From CAWBRT01 sp963832365 (GTDB taxonomy: Bacteria > Acidobacteriota > Terriglobia > Terriglobales > Acidobacteriaceae), in NCBI GenBank assembly GCA_963832365.1, contig CAWHUL010000005.1, positions 1 to 64,000 of the forward strand: a stretch of DNA of 64,000 nt. Reading direction: 5' to 3'. A model generated the notes under the pieces. That model made no database searches. It saw only the letters and a program-made list of their open reading frames with translations, and was not told the DNA's origin. Each line of letters starts with the position of its first letter. Positions within the stretch are counted from its first letter, which is position 1. This document shows, piece after piece, positions 60,788 to 64,000 of the stretch. The translations under genes and the position numbers were made by a program.

Positions 60788-61508
60788 TCAGCGGTCTGCC
60801 AGAGCGAGCACGGCTGCCACCCCTACAATGGCCGCGGTTTCAGTCCGCAGAATGGTTTCTCCCAGCGAGACCGATCTCCACCCGGCACCTTCGAGCATCT
60901 TCACCTCATCGTCAGTCCAGCCGCCCTCTGGTCCAACGGCGAGTGCCAGCGAGTTCCTCCTTGCGCGGCCTGGATCAAGCAACTCGCCAACCGAGACATC
61001 AGCTTCGTTCTCGTTAAGCAACAGTTTGCAATCGCTCTCCAACGTCAACACGTCTTTCAATGCGGAGGGCGCGGCGATCTCAGGAGGCCGCGTACGGCGG
61101 GACTGCTCCGATGCCTCGAGGGCAATACGCCGCCAGCGCTCGACACGCTTGGCGGCGGCGACGGCGCAGATGCGCATCCGTCCGGCGCGCCACCAGCGGA
61201 ACGATGCCGGCAACGCCCAACTCGGTGAGCTTCTCAATCGCCCATTCCATGCGGTCGAACTTTATTACGGAGAGCAACACCGTGATTTGCGGCGCTGAAG
61301 GGGCCTCGACAATCTCGCCGAGCTCGAATTCCACGCGGTCATCGGCCACCGAGAGCACCCGCCCGAGGCGGAGTTGATCGCCCGCGGAAATTTCAAACTC
61401 CTGCCCCACCCGCGCGCGCAGCACCCGCGAAAGATGTCCTGCATGGGCACCGAAAAGATATGCGCGGTTGTCCCTGACCTCATCGGCGATCCAGCGGCGT
61501 CGCGTCAT
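60788..61508 (-). pseudogene. rsmE: RsmE 16S rRNA m3U1498 methyltransferase, frameshifted
   Basis: The gene encodes a SPOUT-fold RsmE, which methylates U1498 in 16S rRNA. The N-terminal PUA-like part (RRRWIADEVRDNRAYLFGAH, VLRARVGQEFEISAGDQLRL) and VIKFDRMEWAIEKLTELGV are in one frame. After a one-base loss near 61165-61175, the catalytic knot (KRVERWRRIALEASEQSRRT, LALAVGPEGGWTDDEV, SLGETILRTETAAIVG) continues in another. All motifs are present, so the break may be a sequence error. The start is placed at the ATG of MTRRRW. Confidence 0.85.
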
Positions 61509-61559
61509 GCATTCAACAATACCAGCAGCGATAGCCGTTATTGCCATTGGTTTTACGTA

Positions 61560-62165
61560 CGTCATCCTGAGCGACCGCAGGGAGCGAAGTTGAGGCGTTG
61601 AGGCGGCGTCTGAGCCGCCTGCCGAAATCCTGAGCGGAGCGAAGGAACTCAGAATCCCAACGCGGCATGGGGCTGAGGCACAGCCGAAGAATTTCTTCCA
61701 AAAGTCCTAGAGCGACGGGGCGGACTCTTCCGGGGGATTTCGGAGGGTGCCCCACATCTGCCGCAGTTAGCAGATGTAGGACTTGGGCACAGTCGAACTA
61801 CCCCACGTTAGCCAAGAACGGGCGAACGTGGGGTACCGAGACGCAAGTTCGTTGCACAAGTTTCAGGACGTCATTCTGAGCGAAGCGAAGAATCCCAGCA
61901 CGGCGCGGAGCTGAGACGCAGCCAAAAAGCATCATAAAAGCTCAGAGCGGCGCGGGTTGGGGCAGTCTTCATGGGATGTTTCGCTACGCTCAACATGACA
62001 CTCAGGGAGAAGTTAGTTATGGCAGGGTGGCCCACATTTGGCATCTGTTGACAAATGTTTGGGTCGTTCACCTTCGGCGCTGGCCCTAGGGTCCGGAGCG
62101 ACGCGGGGTGGGACAATCTTCCGGGATCCTTCCCTGCGCTCAGGATGACATCTCGGAGAATAGAT
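61560..62165. repeat. Intergenic repeat array of Acidobacteriota type
   Basis: At least four diverged copies of a repeat built on CTGAGCG(A)AGCGAAG-like cores are visible, near 61566, 61630, 61876 and, inverted, 62000 and 62140 (CGCTCAGGATGACAT). Between them lie hairpin motifs: ACATCTGC/GCAGATGT at about 61753-61776, CCCCACGTT/AACGTGGGG at about 61801-61835, and CCCACATTTG/CAAATGTTTGG near 62030-62065. No gene is present. Such units are scattered between genes in this phylum and may act as transcript ends or be non-autonomous mobile repeats. Confidence 0.7.
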
Positions 62166-62177
62166 TCCCGCAGCCTC

Positions 62178-63308
62178 TCAGGCGAACATGTCTTTCACCT
62201 TGCTGAATAGCGAGCGCTTCTCGATTTTGTTCTCCACGCCGGAGATCGTATCCAGTTCCTGCAACACTTCACGCTGGCGCTTGGTCAGCTTGGTCGGAGT
62301 ATGGACCTTGACCTCGACGTAAAGATCGCCGCGGCCTCCGCCGTTGAGCACGGGCACGCCCTTGTGCCGCAGCCGGAAGGAAGTGCCTGTCTGCGTTCCC
62401 TCGGCAATCTTGATGGTCGCCTCGCCCTCGAGTGTGGGGATCTTGATTTCCGCCCCGAGCGACGCTTGCGCAAACGAGATGGGAACGGCGCAAAAAAGGT
62501 CTTTGCCCTCGCGTTCGAAAACCGCGTGCTCCTTGACGTGCAGCACAACGTAGACATCGCCGCTCGGTCCGCCGTGCATGCCCGCATCGCCAGCGCCCGT
62601 GAAGAGCATGCGCGTCCCCTCTTCAACGCCGGCGGGAACCTCAACCTTCAGCGCGTGCTGCTGGATGACGACACCCTCACCTTTGCAGCGCTTGCAGGGG
62701 TCCTGAATCACCGTTCCCATGCCCTGGCACGCCGGACACGTCCGCGCCATGGTCAGGAAGCCATTCTGGAAGCGTATCTGGCCGCGGCCTGCACATTGCC
62801 GGCATTGTACCGGCGCCTTGCCTGCCGTGGTGCCTTTGCCCCGGCAGTCGTCGCAGAGCTCGCGCCGGCGAAAAGTAACTTCTCTTTCGCATCCGAAGAC
62901 CGCTTCCACAAACTCGATGGTGATATCTTCGCGCAGGTCACCGCCGCGTTGCGCGCGTGAGCGGCGCCGGCCGCCTCCGCCGAAAGCGTCGCCGAAGCCA
63001 AACAAGTCGCCGAATATCTCCGCGAAATCGATTGTGCCTGGGTCAAAGCCGCCGCCAAAGCCCCCGCCCATGCCGTTGACGCCTGCATGGCCAAAACGGT
63101 CGTAATTGGCGCGCTTCTGCGGATCGCTCAGGATTGCGTAGGCTTCGCTGCACTCCTTGAACTTATCTTCGGACGAGGGGTTCCCCGGATTGCGGTCCGG
63201 GTGATGTTGCAGCGCCATCTTGCGGTATGCGCTCTTGATCTCCTGATCCTCGGCGGTGCGGGAGATTTCAAGAACTTCGTAGTAATCGCGTTTAGTCTGA
63301 GTAGCCAG
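62178..63308 (-). CDS. dnaJ: Molecular chaperone DnaJ
   Basis: The 376-residue co-chaperone stimulates DnaK ATPase. It has the J-domain (RDYYEVLEISRTA ... HHPDRN), a Gly/Phe-rich region (GMGGGFGGGFDPG), four zinc-finger CxxCxGxG repeats (CDDCRGKG, CRQCAGRG, CPACQGMG, CKRCKGEG) and the C-terminal substrate domain. No ATG, GTG or TTG occurs between an upstream in-frame TAA and residue 31. A CTG at 63308, seven bases after GAGGAAGA, gives exactly the expected LATQTKRDYYEVL N-terminus. It follows grpE by 30 bases in the hrcA-grpE-dnaJ operon. Confidence 0.92.
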   Translation of the reverse strand: MATQTKRDYYEVLEISRTAEDQEIKSAYRKMALQHHPDRNPGNPSSEDKFKECSEAYAILSDPQKRANYDRFGHAGVNGMGGGFGGGFDPGTIDFAEIFGDLFGFGDAFGGGGRRRSRAQRGGDLREDITIEFVEAVFGCEREVTFRRRELCDDCRGKGTTAGKAPVQCRQCAGRGQIRFQNGFLTMARTCPACQGMGTVIQDPCKRCKGEGVVIQQHALKVEVPAGVEEGTRMLFTGAGDAGMHGGPSGDVYVVLHVKEHAVFEREGKDLFCAVPISFAQASLGAEIKIPTLEGEATIKIAEGTQTGTSFRLRHKGVPVLNGGGRGDLYVEVKVHTPTKLTKRQREVLQELDTISGVENKIEKRSLFSKVKDMFA

Positions 63309-63338
63309 AGTCTTCTTCCTCGTGGGGTCTTACTGAAT

Positions 63339-63944
63339 TTAGCTTCCGGGTTTCTGCGCCACCAACACCATCGCCGGGCGCAGAAGTCGATCACGCAGCT
63401 TGTATCCGCGGAGCAACTCCTCAACCACGTGGTTTTCGGGAACCTCGGTGGTCGGGATCATCTGAACCGCCTGATGAATGTTGGGATCGAACGCCATCCC
63501 TTTGGCGGGGACCGGTTCCACGCCGAGTTTGGCAAGCACGTCATGGAACTGCCGGTCGATCAAGTCGATGCCCGAACGAAAGTCCTCGGCGCCGGCCGTT
63601 CCAGTCTTGAGCGCGCGGTCGAGGCTGTCGAGAATCGGCAGCAACAGCTTCAGCGCCTCGGCCAGAGCGTACTCGCGATACTCCTGCTGCTCCCGCGTGG
63701 CGCGCTTGCGAAAATTGTCGAATTCGGCTTGCAGGCGAGCGAGGCGGTCCAGATAAGCACCACATTCGGCGCGCAGCTTCTCGGTCTGAGCTTCGAACTC
63801 GCTGGTCGGGGTTGCGGTCGTTTGCGCCTGACCCTCCTGAGTGTCCTGCTGTTCGCTGGACGACTCATCGCTTTCAGGTAATTCACGCTCCGGGTCCAGT
63901 TGATCGATTCCCTTCTGCCTGATCTTTCCGTTGCCTTTGGTCAT
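63339..63944 (-). CDS. grpE: Nucleotide exchange factor GrpE
   Basis: The 201-residue protein is the DnaK nucleotide exchange factor. It has an acidic unstructured N-terminus (ELPESDESSSEQQDTQEGQA), a long coiled-coil (LRAECGAYLDRLARLQAEFD, NFRKRATREQQEYREYALAE), then LLPILDSLDRAL, the GVEPVPAKGMAFDPNIHQAV beta-domain motif and VVEELLRGYKLRDRLLRPAM at the end. The start lies five bases after the end of the hrcA fragment and the gene is followed by dnaJ. Confidence 0.93.
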   Translation of the reverse strand: MTKGNGKIRQKGIDQLDPERELPESDESSSEQQDTQEGQAQTTATPTSEFEAQTEKLRAECGAYLDRLARLQAEFDNFRKRATREQQEYREYALAEALKLLLPILDSLDRALKTGTAGAEDFRSGIDLIDRQFHDVLAKLGVEPVPAKGMAFDPNIHQAVQMIPTTEVPENHVVEELLRGYKLRDRLLRPAMVLVAQKPGS

Positions 63945-63949
63945 AATGC

Positions 63950-64000
63950 TTATTCAGTTTCGTTGAGTAATCTGTCAAACAGAGTCGCAATGTAGGAAAC
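63950..64000 (-). CDS. hrcA: HrcA heat-shock repressor, C-terminal end (partial)
   Basis: The last 16 codons of a minus-strand gene (VSYIATLFDRLLNETE-stop) enter the window here, five bases ahead of grpE. The position before grpE-dnaJ and the sequence pattern fit the C-terminus of HrcA, the repressor that binds CIRCE operators. The rest of the gene lies outside the window. Confidence 0.6.
   Translation of the reverse strand, partial: VSYIATLFDRLLNETE

Noticed and set aside
1..64000. tRNA, rRNA or CRISPR features
   Set aside because: No rRNA-like conserved block, no cloverleaf with a CCA-type end and no regularly spaced repeats were recognised by eye; a covariance-model scan would be decisive.

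Overview
The window looks like a chromosomal segment from an Acidobacteriota bacterium (class Terriglobia, Koribacter/Sulfotelmatobacter-like). This is inference. It rests on moderately high G+C, intergenic repeats built around motifs such as CTGAGCGAAGCGAAGAATC, small basic proteins ending in a KKRWAARRK-type motif, and genes in loosely packed clusters separated by gene remnants. No rRNA, tRNA or CRISPR array was recognised.

Region 1 (1-16.5 kb) is a sugar-acid/hydroxy-acid catabolic neighbourhood. An orphan solute-binding protein and an IlvD/EDD-type dehydratase occur twice, as a 3.7-3.9 kb direct duplication. The first copy (1-3659) is riddled with frameshifts and the second (6994-10857) is intact. 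Around them lie an Fe-type alcohol dehydrogenase, three ACS-type MFS permeases, a lactonase-like metallo-beta-lactamase-fold protein and a DHDPS/KDG-aldolase family enzyme. Together they suggest import, lactone opening, dehydration, aldol cleavage and oxidation of a sugar acid.

Region 2 (16.5-21.3 kb) is accessory DNA. It holds a frameshifted TPR protein cut by an IS630-type transposase remnant, an HEAGH (M41-like) protein, a small basic protein and an AhpD-like protein.

Region 3 (21.5-31.2 kb, all minus strand) is a coherent catabolic cluster. It has a LivK binding protein, a LivH permease and a rare single-chain LivM-LivG-LivF fusion. It also has a Zn-dependent alcohol dehydrogenase, a HisD-family dehydrogenase translationally coupled to an SDR, and a beta-keto-acid cleavage enzyme (BKACE/DUF849). 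The likely logic is uptake, serial alcohol oxidation and acetyl-CoA-dependent cleavage of a beta-keto acid; the substrate is unknown.

Region 4 (31.6-44.3 kb) is mixed. It has a frameshifted DHA2-type MFS gene, a duplicated small acidic protein (one broken and one intact copy 6 kb apart), an ankyrin-FKBP fusion, a frameshifted selO, a GH13 amylase, MOSC and DUF1801 proteins, and an eutBC pair.

Region 5 (44.8-56.6 kb, all minus strand) is a phage- or ICE-like island. It has a primase-helicase fusion, a DUF1376-like replication protein, Api92-like proteins, an NYN protein and several unknowns with strong ribosome-binding sites. No integrase is visible. It is flanked on the right by a RecD-like remnant, an IS256 remnant and a C-terminally truncated comM.

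Region 6 (58-64 kb) is core chromosome: comM, a CPBP protease, a 22-residue lysine-rich peptide gene with its own promoter and terminator, a frameshifted rsmE, an array of intergenic repeats, and the hrcA-grpE-dnaJ heat-shock operon, in which dnaJ appears to start with CTG. Several conserved genes carry single-base frameshifts, so either decay or assembly error should be kept in mind throughout.
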